A stretch of 64,000 nucleotides of DNA. Source: Spirodela intermedia (lineage: Eukaryota; Streptophyta; Magnoliopsida; Alismatales; Araceae). The first letter of the stretch is position 1. Each line of letters starts with the position of its first letter. The translations under genes were made by a program, and so were the position numbers. The DNA lies in assembly GCA_902729315.2 (NCBI GenBank), contig LR746270.1, positions 69,501 to 133,500 of the forward strand. The letters are read 5' to 3'. Shown piece after piece: positions 48,372-60,119 of the stretch. A model generated the notes under the pieces. The model searched no databases, was not told the DNA's origin, and was given only the letters and a program-made list of their open reading frames with translations.

Positions 48372-51300
48372 TCAGGGGAGGACTTGCACGAGGTTCAACA
48401 GCGCGGACGCATCCAAGGCTGGGAATTCCTTGACGGCCTCCAGGACGGCGAGTCCGAGCCTCACGGCGTCTTCTTTGCTCGGCGCCTGAAGAGTTTTGGC
48501 CAGAAGACGGTCGGCATCTGCCGTCGACAACGAGGAAAATGGAACGTAAAATGGCAGATCGTATTGCACCTCAATGTTGAGGGGGAGCACTGGGTCGTGG
48601 AGAGAGAGCCGCAGGAGGAACCACCCGCCGTAGCCAGAGACCCTTAACTGCAGCAAGATCACGAACCGACAGATGAGTGAGGGAGCAACTGTTGCACACA
48701 GACAGTCAGATCCATAGGATCTGATTGGATAGGAGCCGCCATGAATGAAGATCACCAGAGAAGAGAAGAGAAAGCAGAGCGGAGGAAACCGAAATTAATG
48801 ATGAATCAGCCTATTCTACAATCATGCCAAGTTTGAAAACATTCATCTAGGAACCAGCCTATTCAAGCTTTCCATGAAATAAGAAAACTATTGAATTTTT
48901 CATATGTGTGCCTGGCTGATGGCATGATGTTGCCTTCGCAACAGACTCGTAAGCATCAGCCAAAATCCCTAAAACGCATGCCTAATCATACACATCAACC
49001 TAAATACCCATCAAAAGGTCTCCTAACATATATTACAGATATTATCTCTCATCCCCCCCCCTCCCTCTTCTATTGAGACTGATGAAAAATATAGTACTAT
49101 GCATGAGAGAGTAGAGTGGTGGGACAGGATTGTGACCCTGATCTCAAGTAACTCGAGATGTGGCACATGACGACGACCATCCCTCTCATCTGCCTCCATT
49201 TTAGACGGCAATCAGCTCCCAGTTAAAAGCCAAATTTCTGAACGGACAGAGAGAGAGAGAGAGAGAGAGAGAGATAATTAACTCTCCTAGTGAAGACACA
49301 ATTGTCCATTTTGGTAGCCAGCTACCCGCATGCTAGTGGGGGGAGGTAGGACACTGTTCTGAGGTCTGAGTGTTGGAAGAGGTCTGCAGGCAGGGGAGGG
49401 GGATTCAGGATGGGGTCGTCAGAATAGAAGGCGAGGGGGGGCTTGGGGGAGGGAGATTTGAGGCCAGAGCGCATCACAGTCCGAGCCCGGTACAGATAAG
49501 CACCAGGTAGGCTGGTAAATTATTTGTGTGAGCTTATTTTCCTGGCCAAGTTACGAAAACCATGCTGGACCAGGTCAGGATTCCAGACCTGGCCTCTTGA
49601 CGTCCCCTAATGACCAGCCAATAATGGGGAAAATAAACAAGAAAAAAAAGTAGAACAGCAGCTCATCTTGAGAGCAAAACAAATGGCAGTTAACACTGAA
49701 ATCGAAATAATATATATGTAGCACTCACGCCTTCATGGTTAACAGGGGCTTTCTGCAATTTTGGATCCGAACTTGTGGTGTTTTCCAAGTGCTTCAATAC
49801 AGCTTCGCCATAGTCACGGAATGATCTGAAATAAAAAGTAATTGAAAAGAGGAGGAAAATTTTCAATAGCATTTCAAATGACTCCTCCCAAAGGATTTTA
49901 GTCTCCTGCTCGGACGATTTTTGACTAACCTGATTGCTGAGCCACAATAACTGAACATATTATTTTTCCTCAAATAACTGTGATTTTCATTTTTTTTTCA
50001 TAATCAGAAGTAAGTTTTATTTCGATTTTAACGATGATGGACAGTTTTATAAAGAATAATACAGTGATACATTATTAAAATTCTAGCTTTTAAAAATAAA
50101 CGATAACTATTTCTCAACCGACTCACCCTCCCTTCAGGTTCGCATGTTTCTGGTCTATCTTCAGCCTCAATTCAACTGCGATGGCAGCTTCTTCAAATCC
50201 CTCAACCAAATCTGTCAAAACTTTACTACCACTTGCAGAATCTGAAGCTCTGGCAGAAGCAAGTTTGTTTAAGAGCTTAACCTGCAGGGAATGGAGGATT
50301 CTAATGTGCGAAGAGAGAACCACAAGGGATACAAACTGCTTTAATTAAAGAGACAGAATATCATCTCGTCTTACTGGTTGAACAGCTATCCTATCTGCAT
50401 TAAAAGATGCCAAATAATGCTAGATTATGAGTCATAGTATCCACGCGTACCATGAGGTATGCTCCATCATCAAGCCAGCGATTCTCCTTCAAGGCACCAT
50501 GTCCACTGGTTTCGATTGCCAAATGTGCTTCTTCGCCAACTGAATTCTGAAAATTGATCTTTGATTACTTGTTTCTGTTCCATGGAGAATGGTTTAAATT
50601 CGACAATTTTTAATAAATAACGAAAAAAAATCCAAACATCTGGGTTCCTGTAGCCTAAGAAACGATTCTCAAGAAATTCCAATGAAGATTTACTGTTCCC
50701 AGGTACTACGCTTTTTGATGGAACGCTGTTTTCCATAGACCTTTGACAATGGAAGGCATACCCCATGAAATGTCACGGACATGGGCACCGGACTTCTTGT
50801 TAGAAAACCATAGATTTTCATATGACAAATTTCTTATGAGGAGCTCAAATCATTATCAGTAAGAATTACCATAGAAATAGATTTTCCCAATTTCTTTGCC
50901 GTCATCCTAATCAAATAAGTCAGACAATAGCTGACAGTGAAAGAAAATTAAAGATTCATGCGATGGCCATATAATTCGGAAATTTCATGTGTTCTTTGTC
51001 AAAGACTATTCTACAGCTGCAAAGGAAGTTCAAAATAATACATTTTTTTGACATGTCATAGCATACAGAAACAGTAACCGAGTTTTGTGGCAACCAAGTG
51101 CTACGTTTTTCCTTCTTCAAGGAAAAGTAGAGGGTTTGTGAATTAACTGTCGAAATAATAATGGTTAATAAAGCAAGTTTACCAAGCGAATCGCTTCATC
51201 AATGACATTTTTGTATCCTCTCTTGAAACGATGATGCCTCCCTCCTACGAGAAAAATAAAGTTATGACGAAGAAAACTGAAAATAGAAAAATAGACAAGC

Positions 51301-54300
51301 TATTGGGCTTACCAAGTTTCTTCTCGATAAAAGAAGTCAACCCGTCAGAAGTCACACTGTCCGTGACGACGGTTGTTCCTGGATGCTGCTCGTAGAGGAA
51401 AAAAAGTGAAAAAAATTATATATACTGGTGTACTTGGTTATGATACATCATAGTTAACTGTAAAATCTTGTTACAACATGCTAATCTGGGAAAAATTTAA
51501 AATTTCAGATTTTACAGAGTGCTCTTATGTTCAGTCATCAGTACCTACGAATTCAACATTTTCAGGAAAAAATCGACCATCTTCATGCTTGACCAGACTA
51601 TCCAACAAGTTTTTGGCTCAAACACGAGGAAGACAGGCAATGGGTCCGAAACAAGCAGAAAAAACTGCTTCAAGATCTTCAGAACTTGGTTTTTCAAACA
51701 GTGGATGGGGTAAATCTTCATGAAATCAATGATGATAAATGGAAACTAACCAAATTATCAAAAATACAAGTCTTACTTCCTCAAGGACAATAGCGGATAT
51801 CAGAGCAATCAGTCTATTCCGATTGAACTCTCGACCTGTGGAGTCTACAGCAGCAGATCTATGCACGTAGAAGAATGGGAATGAGCAAAATAATGATGAT
51901 GCCCGATATCGAAAAATAGGAAAAACAAAATGAACTTGCCTTGTAAACCCTAATACCTGTCAACATCGGTATCAAAAATGATTCCTAGGTCAGCTTTATT
52001 ATCAAGGACTGCTTGAGTTATTGCCTTCATAGCACTTTTATCCTCTGGGTTTGGGATGTGATTTGGAAACAAACCTGAAGCCAGAGAGAGGAATTTAAAT
52101 ACACCCTGATGAACACATACCTCATTTTATTTCCTTCAGAAAATACCATCTGGTTCCAAAAACTGGCTGCCAGTTGTAATTGCCCCTAAGGGTTCAAGCA
52201 CCTTTCCCTAGTAAAAGAGGAGCACAGTGAAATCACAAAGCAATATTTAGCTTCAGAAGATCAGGTTCGAGATCAGTAATTTTAACGAAACTTCTAATGG
52301 TGCTGTTTCTGACGAAACTCAATAATCAACAATGCGGTGAAAAACTTTCTTTAACAGGGATGACAGGTCCGCCTGATTTAAGTCCTTGAATGCCAGAAGC
52401 TGAATGGGTAACGAGATGGCTGAAATACCGTACAATCTAGAAGTATGGAGAAGAAACAAAGTTCACTTGAGGAAAAGGTTACAAGTGGTTAAGCTCAGAA
52501 AAGTGCCAAATAATGAACAAACTCTAATCACGTCTTTCGGATATAAGACATCCGAAATAGCTACACGACTCTTATGAAGATGGGAATTTGATTCAGTTTC
52601 TAGATATTTTTATTGCCCATACTACTGCTCGCAATGATTCAACTCAAACACATGAGAGCGAGGATGTAACAGACTGCAGGATCTTATATGCAACAAAAAT
52701 CCGTCTTCTCCACACAAAATCGCCGAAGATCGCTGAACTTTTCAAAAGATTCAAGGATTTTCAGCACTTAGTGAAAATTTATGATGATTATGACATAAAT
52801 CAAGGAATGAATCGATGATGAAGAAGCCAACCACCACTTCTATGAGAGCCTATTGTGTTTTAAACAAGTTTTCTGATACAATGTGAAAATCATAACATAC
52901 TTATCCAGCCCAAATAGCGGAGATTCTGTTCTGCTGAGAAAAGAAAGGATTCAACAAGGGGATGCCAAAAAAATATACAAGTATGATTCATTCGACAAGA
53001 GGCGGGATGACTTCATTTTGATTAAAAAAAACGATAAATATGATTCATTCATAATCTGTATGTCGGTTGCGAGTGAAACCACGGGCAATGCTGGTGTAAA
53101 TGCTCCAAAATAATTCAGTAAAATTGACACAATTTTCTCTAAAAAGTTTAAACTCTTTACGAAAGAATGGAAAGTTACCGGAAAGAATCCTCCTGCTCCA
53201 TTTCCTGCATCAACAACTATGTGAAATCCCTCTAGTGGCTTTTCTGAAATTTTAGTGGCATGAAGTAAGTGAATTGAATTAAAATTGTTAGAGATAATCG
53301 AGAATATTATACAATCTCCAAGAAAGAAAATGACATAGGTGGAATCAATTGGAAAATTTATTTCTTCAATCAAAAGAAGACCAGTTATCCTGATTACTTT
53401 CAGAATTTTAACAAGAAAAGGTAACAAACGATGACAAAATATTATGAAAACTATGCTACACGCATATGGAGAAATATCCAACTTGCAAAAGTTGACGGAA
53501 TAGTTAGCGAAAAGAAAGTACCAACATTCCCTGCAGCTTTACGAACTGCTTGTACAAGATCTGATGTGTAGACAGCCATGTAATCCACTCTCTGTATCGC
53601 CATAGAAGCTGCTTTCGCTGACTCCTTCAGGTTTTCAATTGTACATTTACCATATATAATTTCAGCACGTTCTAATATGTTTTTGATGTCAGCTTTACCA
53701 AGCCCTCCAGAATTTGTGAAAAATTTAAAGCCATTCCGATTGTAAGGAAGATGGCTAGCTGTATCAAGATGCAAATGACACAAATACATCAAGTAAAGTT
53801 TTTTTTTATTTTAAAAAGGGAACATAACTCTTCTTTAAACATATATAATGATTTTCTGATCATACGTTGAGGATACACTCCAACTGACACAGATTCTGAA
53901 ACTCGAAATGTTGATACATGGTATACACATATTGAGTGCTTATTCCGGAATCCATAGCGGGAAGAATCATTAATCATCCTCACGAAAAGAAACCGAAGTA
54001 TGATATATAGTTATGAAAGAAAACTTAAAATTAAAGAAAATGCATTTCTGCTTATCAGACATAGTATAAATTTTGATTATAAAGTTTGACATCCACAACT
54101 AACCTGTAATCATTATAGCCCCATCAACAGGACACAGGAAGTTTTCGTCTTCTGTAAGTGTACTATTGAACATTGCAGGTGTAGACGCCAGTCTGAAATC
54201 ACAATTCGGGAGAAGCATTGCACTCTTATTCCACCTTGAAATCCCTTGAGTTATGCATGAATAGGGAAACATAAAACCGAATTTTTTTCGCGTAAAATGC

Positions 54301-57300
54301 AATCAGATCAAGACGCTGTTCTATATGAAGAATGAATTAAAACTGAAGGCACACACCCATACTGAATAACATCTGATCCAGAACTGGAAATTCCACGAGA
54401 AACTGCATCCTGGAGACAGTACAGTAGTAATCAGAAACGTAAAAAGAAATTCCATCCTTATTCTGATTTCATTTAATGTGATTATATTGAGACCTTGAAA
54501 CATCAGGGAAAAGCATAAAGCAGTCATACACAACATGTAACATGATATTAAATTTATTTAAGATCTCTTTTTCTCTATATCCCAGGCATATCATGCTTGT
54601 GTGCAGATGCGTATGCCAAATATACAAGAATTCCTAAAATGAAGACTACATTGTCTCATTCTTCGAAAATGTTAAGTAAAAAAAAAAGGAAACTATATAC
54701 CTGTCAACTGGCAAAACCTATAATTGGAGAGAACAAGGTTGAAGAGAAGCGTTCTTCAGTACAGAGAGAGTAAATCAGGTCATGACGAAGCTTCATTGAT
54801 CCCTCGTAATAATAGGGTGAACTATATTATCAGCATCTGTGGAGTAAGGTCTTCATAGTTTCATGATAAGTGAAGGTGATTGGCATTCCATGGATTTTAC
54901 GACTGATTAGATACCCTGATTAAGGTTGTAATGCTTGACACGTAAGATAATCTTCACCCTGATAAATTGTGCTTTTCTACCACTTCTCCAGCATATGGAT
55001 GCTGCTGTTGTTGATAGTATTTTTTCTATTTTTTTCTTTGAAGGCCAGTTCATATGTTTAACAAAAATATTATTTTTTTTGAAAGAAGTAAGCCAAAAAG
55101 AAACAGACCTAAAGACCAAAAAATAGAAGAAGAAATTGAAAAGAATAACCATTATGTAAAGGCCGGCGTGATGAGGACTGTTTTGAGACCCTGTTTAACA
55201 TGGTCTCTGTGTTGTCAGGCACGAGTACTTAACTGAGAAAGGGAAGTAATAATTTGAGGAAGAAGCTGAAACTCAAGGATATCACCCCATGCTCGTCTTT
55301 TTTCATCGACAAGATCCAATTCAGAGGTAGAACAATTTATACACATCCTTTGGAAGACATTTTAATAACGCAACAGAGTGCGCAGAAGACTACAGTAGAT
55401 GTAAAGTTCGGTGGGAACATACAACGTTCAACAAAAAGCTCCCTATCATAGTAAGAAAATCTTGAGGAAAAAGACACCGTTCAAAAAAACATTTCCACTC
55501 AAGATAATAGTGTGTGGGAAATAACAGCTCAATGAAAAAGCCTTCTAATATAGATAATTGTAGTTCTATAAATAATTATTATCAATGACTTCCCACAAGG
55601 GGTGCCTTGGTCAAATTCAACCCTCTTGAAAATAAATATATATCCATTGTGGAAAGATCGTTGAAAACACAAATGATCCCTTCGTCACCCGCATAATTGC
55701 CCAATTTCTTTTGATGACAATCTGTGGATAGAAGACTATGATACAGGCATTTCAAATAAAGACAACTGACAGAAAATCCTCGGTAGAAGATCCTATTACC
55801 ATTATTTTCACAGTAATATTGAAGACGATTGTGCTGTCATTACAAAGTTTGGGATTTCCTGCATCACTGTAGAAGCTGCTCAGCCAGCGTTCGATCTTCT
55901 TTAACCGAATACAGTTTGTTTTCTTTTGTTAGCCATTGGCTAAGACTAGGGATGACCATAGTGTTTCTGTTCTACATGATTATCTGAGTGCGTGGGTTAA
56001 TTTTTAAGGATTATGTTTGATTAATTCAATAAGGATTTTAATTACCTTAAAAAAACCAACATACTTCCTTTTCTTGACAGACAGTCTCACTTTCAATTAT
56101 ACTTATTGCTGCAAGGATGAAGTTATCCTCAGTTTACTAGCAACTGAATGCCAGAGGATGTTTCCTTTCTAATATTCCTGCTTCTTGATGTAATAAGAGA
56201 TATACACCCACATACCTGTAATGTCTGTGCGGAGATCCGAGAATCATGGCCAACAGATATTCTTAGGCGTCTTGACTCATTGGGATTTTTCCTGTCTGAC
56301 AACCATGATGCAAAAGCCGCAGCAATAGCTTCAGTGACGGGTTCAGTGAGGTTGATGGGCTCCCCCTCAACACCAGAAATCGCCACACCTCGTATATCAC
56401 TGCATAAGTGGATGTTAGACTCTGCACAAAGGCTAATCCTTATTATGTTTAATCCAGTTTAGGATCTGAAGACCAATCTCAGATTTTTGTTTTGTTTTTT
56501 ATAAACTTTTCCAACTGGATATTATACTTGTGCTGATTTCCCTATGCAACAAACTATCCACTTCAAGGGGAACACTAAAGTATATGATTTTTACAGAAAA
56601 GCAAGCAAGCGTATTCATTGAAGCTCTGCGCCATTTCCTGAAAAAAAGGCCTTTGTATGACTCCCATAAAGAATCCTAGATATATTAAGAATCCACTGAT
56701 TAAGCCTTCCATATCGCACACCACCATTTCCATCAGGCTGCATTATCTTTTAGGAAAAAATCGTCCGTATTTAATCTGCTCAGGAACAAGGATGGAGTTG
56801 AATACCTTCCATTTTGAAGCTTTCGAAAATCAATCTTCTCAAAGGATGAAACAGTATTGGCACATGTAGAAGCTGCCATAGTAGATGAGAAACAAGAAAT
56901 AAGGGTCAAGAAAAGTGAAAGAAATTTAAGAACTGCAACACTATTTAGCTAGAGATGAATAGGAAGACTTTAAATTTCTATTACATCAGACGGCACGACA
57001 TGTGAGAGGGGAATAAAGAACGATGAAACCAGATGGACAAATGCAAGAACCAGATGAAAACTGACGAATTTTTCTGGCCAGGAGTAGCCGGAATTAGCTG
57101 GTTATCAACTCAATCATAACCAGAACATGTCAAGACTGGATCAGTCCTAGCTTCTGGTTCCTTAATCCTTTCATATCACGCGAGGCATGACAAGGACAAA
57201 AAAGGAAATAACAAAGAACAACACAGTTCTATTAAGTTAGGAGAGATCTAAGGTTGGTCTTGAATCGATCCTGGAAGTGAGAGTCTCGAACAGACCATTG

Positions 57301-58215
57301 CACTGGACATTTGTTCGGTTCCCAGGACCCTTATGGTATGTTGCCAAGACGTGCATGCGGATGGATGGCATTCCAGGCCATGCTAACTTCCTCCCTCGTG
57401 GGAGATTGCTTTTGCTCGTACTAAGGAAACAACAGTTCCTACGATATCTGTGGTCCAATTTCCCGTCCCATTGGCAACATTTAGCCCTAAATACACTTTG
57501 GACCGTCTTCCCAGATAGTGCTGCATGAAAGTTTACAATATAGTCTTTATTAGCAAAAGAAATGGTTGGTGAAATTAACAAGGTAGCATTTAAAAAAAAA
57601 TGACGTAAGAACAAGCGTAACTGAGGAACGTTTAGCAGATTTCCGGGCTTCCGACCCAAAAGTACGCATTCACAGAGGTCGATCATACTTCACATTGCCA
57701 AGCAAACAGGAATTATGCTCATCTTTCGGGAAAATAATGATCCAGATCACCATTTACATGGAGTGTTCGATAATAATAACATGGTTTAACGCCCTCCTTG
57801 TTAAGCATGGTAAGACTACACGCACAACAGACCATGCTCCCTGAATATTTATCCGCAGAGATTCACAAATGGGCAGACATTGTCAAGAGGAAAAGAAACT
57901 ATCCAGCTCTTAATAAATTAGTTTGAATGCATGATTAAATTCAGTTGTGTGCGTGGGTGGGTGGATGGGGCATACGTTGTGCTGTGATAGTGTTTTTTTC
58001 GGGTGTACAGGGTTTGTATCGGCGAACAACACGTCCGAAGCGTGTGACACGATGGCGAAGACCATGCTAAATTCGCAAACCCTACATAAACCAAGATAAT
58101 TCTCCAAAACTGCTCGACAAGTCCGGTGAGAGACGTATTAGTCGGCAAAGAAGCTCGTGACGGCGCATTAACAGTGGAGGATAAATTGAAGGCAGGGTGG
58201 AGCAGGACCTGACAT
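48372..58215 (-). CDS. Phosphoglucomutase/phosphomannomutase family protein, plastid type
   Basis: Eighteen exons give about 620 aa: 58215-58209 (tentative), 57520-57296, 56872-56806, 56399-56216, 54409-54357, 54192-54104, 53758-53522, 53243-53179, 52207-52147, 52074-51957, 51858-51777, 51385-51313, 51244-51183, 50546-50451, 50281-50127, 49825-49729, 48647-48570, 48485-48372. The four-domain alpha-D-phosphohexomutase fold is visible: active-site serine loop TASHLP (Ser210; canonical TASHNP), metal loop DTDVDR (364-369), sugar loop GEEAH (445-449) and a C-terminal phosphate loop RVSGYGG, diverged from the canonical RxSGTEP. Closest remembered relatives are Arabidopsis At1g70820 and At5g17530, annotated as phosphoglucosamine mutase family; the substrate is unproven. 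The basic, Ser-rich N-terminus fits a chloroplast transit peptide. Exon 1 (ATG TCA G, donor GTCCTG) is a phase-consistent guess only; all other joins are well supported. Confidence 0.92.
48486..48569 (-). other. 84-nt in-frame, stop-free last intron (exitron-like) of phosphohexomutase gene
   Basis: The family joins PLNIE directly to APSKEDAV. Here these are separated by 84 nt with a GTGCAA donor and CTTCAG acceptor. The length is a multiple of three and the frame is open throughout, so retention inserts 28 residues. Confidence 0.8.
49248..49274 (+). repeat. (GA)n microsatellite in phosphohexomutase intron 16
   Basis: A perfect GA tract of 27 nt; in the transcript of the minus-strand gene it reads (UC)n. 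Confidence 0.95.
49435..49453 (+). other. Short-loop G-quadruplex motif in intron 16
   Basis: G runs of seven, five and three separated by CTT and A can supply four G3 tracts. The G-rich strand is the template strand of the host gene. The surroundings (49385-49460) are also G-rich. Confidence 0.5.
49570..49592. repeat. Perfect 7-bp inverted repeat (hairpin) in intron 16
   Basis: CCAGGTC and GACCTGG flank a 9-nt loop, within a GC-richer stretch (49490-49620) that may be a decayed mobile element. Confidence 0.5.
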
Positions 58216-58306
58216 GGCGAGGGCACGGGAATCTCGGAGTCGCGAGAGGAAGAGCGCCGAAGATGATTATGGGGAGAACGGGGGGGAGCAGCTGCTACGG
58301 AAAGGA

Positions 58307-58331
58307 GGGAGGGGTATTGGGGTAGTGGGGG
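58307..58331 (+). other. G-quadruplex motif upstream of phosphohexomutase start
   Basis: Four G runs (58307-58309, 58311-58314, 58319-58322, 58327-58331) are separated by loops of 1, 4 and 4 nt, about 90-115 nt upstream of the tentative ATG, on the strand opposite the gene's sense strand. Confidence 0.6.
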
Positions 58332-59355
58332 CGATAGATAGATGGTTCCTGGAGATCTTGGAGGTCCGCATCAACTGTCACTCTAGGACAATTTAGCTTA
58401 AACGATCAACGCTAACGGGGACAAGGTGATCGGGAAAGAGGGAGCTACACGCGCGGGTTGATTCGCGCGCGCGGGAGCAGAGGAACATCGAAACGATGTG
58501 AGGGAAGGGCGGGTGGAGGATGGCTCACTTGCCGCTGACACGTGTACTTGGTCGGAACGTGGCTGCTTCTTCACGCTCCCTCAGAACGAAGGTAATAATA
58601 ATAAAAAAAGGAATAAGAAGAAAAAGAATTGCTTATGTGGCAATCCGCGGGCCCCACAGCTCGCCACGCAGACTCAAGATTTTTTCCATGATGCTGACGA
58701 TTCTCACCGAATCCATCTAATGACGCACTAGGCACCCAATTGTCTTCGTATTTTGTTAGATGCTCGATGGACGGGCGGGGGAAAGGTACAGCCGGGTCAA
58801 CTCGGTCGTTCGGCGGCGCCATCCGGAAAAAACAGAAAGTCAAAAGAGCGGCCTCAAAAGTCGCCGCCCCGAGTGCGCTCTCACGCGCCGCCGATTCGAC
58901 CGTCCGGTCGCCCAGGGGGAGGGTAAAATCGTAACAACTGGAGATGGGAGAGGACCACACGTGCGAATCACGGGGACGATGAGTCCGGTGTGAGGTCATC
59001 CCCGCCGCCGGATTTTCTTCTCAAAGTTTTTTTTTCTTTCCTTCTCCAGAAGGGGCCCTTTGTAGCGGCGAGTGCGGATCGGCCGTCGATCGGACATGGG
59101 CCCCCCACCAAGGAGAAATGGTCCACGCGGATATAGGTTATTACGGGGATACCACTGCAGCGATCAGGGTCTGACACGTCGGGCGATCAGGGCCGTCGGA
59201 TTTCGGGGGGTCATTTAAGTGGCGGCGGAGGCATGCAAGGCCGTGCCGTGCGCCGACGGCCGACTTTTCTCGCCCCTCCCTCCCGTTAACTGACAAGGTG
59301 AGTGAATGCGAGCGTTGCAGTCCCCCACACCCAAACAAAAATATATTCGTCAGAT

Positions 59356-59363
59356 TATAAAAA
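59356..59363 (+). promoter_or_regulatory. Candidate TATA box of DRB gene
   Basis: TATAAAAA is followed about 40 nt later by a CT-rich stretch typical of plant transcription starts. It lies about 760 nt before the start codon, implying a long 5' leader or a leader intron. Confidence 0.5.
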
Positions 59364-60119
59364 ATAAAATTTATAACCAGGGGAAGGCGCCGGCGACTAT
59401 TCCCCTTCCCTCTCCCCCCCTCCTCCTCCGTCCTCCCACTTTCTCCTCTCCAAATCTCGGCACGCCGGAACCCTAGGGTCGTCTCCGGCGAATCCTTCCG
59501 CCGTGGGGCTCGCCCTCTCCCTACCCCTGGGGTGGCATTTTTCGCTGACCGGCCTCACGGCCTCACGGTGCGCTGCTCATTCGTATTTCCGTCCCAAGAT
59601 TTTGGATCCGGGCTCGCCGGAGCTCCTCCTCCGTGCACCGTCGTGTCTATCGGGAGGAGCTGCTGCTGGGATCTCCCTGGTTTGACTCGGGAGATGTACG
59701 GAGGAGGCAGGTAGAGAGAGAGAGGCTGGACGCGGTCAAGCCCAGGTGGGTGGTTCGCCAGGCTGGTTGACCGATCTTCTTACCCCGCGGCACGGAGCCC
59801 AGAGAGGGCGCGTTAGCGGCGAAATCTGCGGGAAAGGAAGAACAGCCGTAGAGAGAGGTGGAGAGAGGGGCGGCGGCAGAGTAGGCAGCCGCTTCCCCCA
59901 GCGCATCGGGTATGGAGAAGCATAGTGGGGCCAGGGAGAGAATCAGCAGAACGCGAGAACGCAGGGTGACAGACTAGACAGAGAAAGACGCTTTCTATCC
60001 ATCGAAGGCTACCGTGGCTGCTTGGCGTGGTTAGCAATCGGCGGTGACATTGGCGTAGAGGGGAAGTTTTGGACAAAGAGGGTGATACAATCGGTGGGAG
60101 TTTCCAGTGGTCATCTATC

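Larger units (their letters stand above)
58216..60119. other. Head-to-head intergenic region phosphohexomutase / DRB
   Basis: Both promoters lie here. A G-quadruplex motif sits at 58307-58331 close to the phosphohexomutase start, and a TATA-like box at 59356-59363 serves the DRB side. From 59385 to 60119 the sequence is a CT- then GA-rich leader. Short open frames on both strands show no motif. Confidence 0.65.

Noticed and set aside
55254-55451. Frame in phosphohexomutase intron 4
   Set aside because: Wrong strand for the gene, no motif, and the flanking exons 56399-56216 and 54409-54357 join in phase without it.
60069-60119. In-frame upstream ATG of the DRB gene
   Set aside because: The family starts at MYKNQ; the 17-residue extension has no conserved feature, though use of both starts cannot be excluded.
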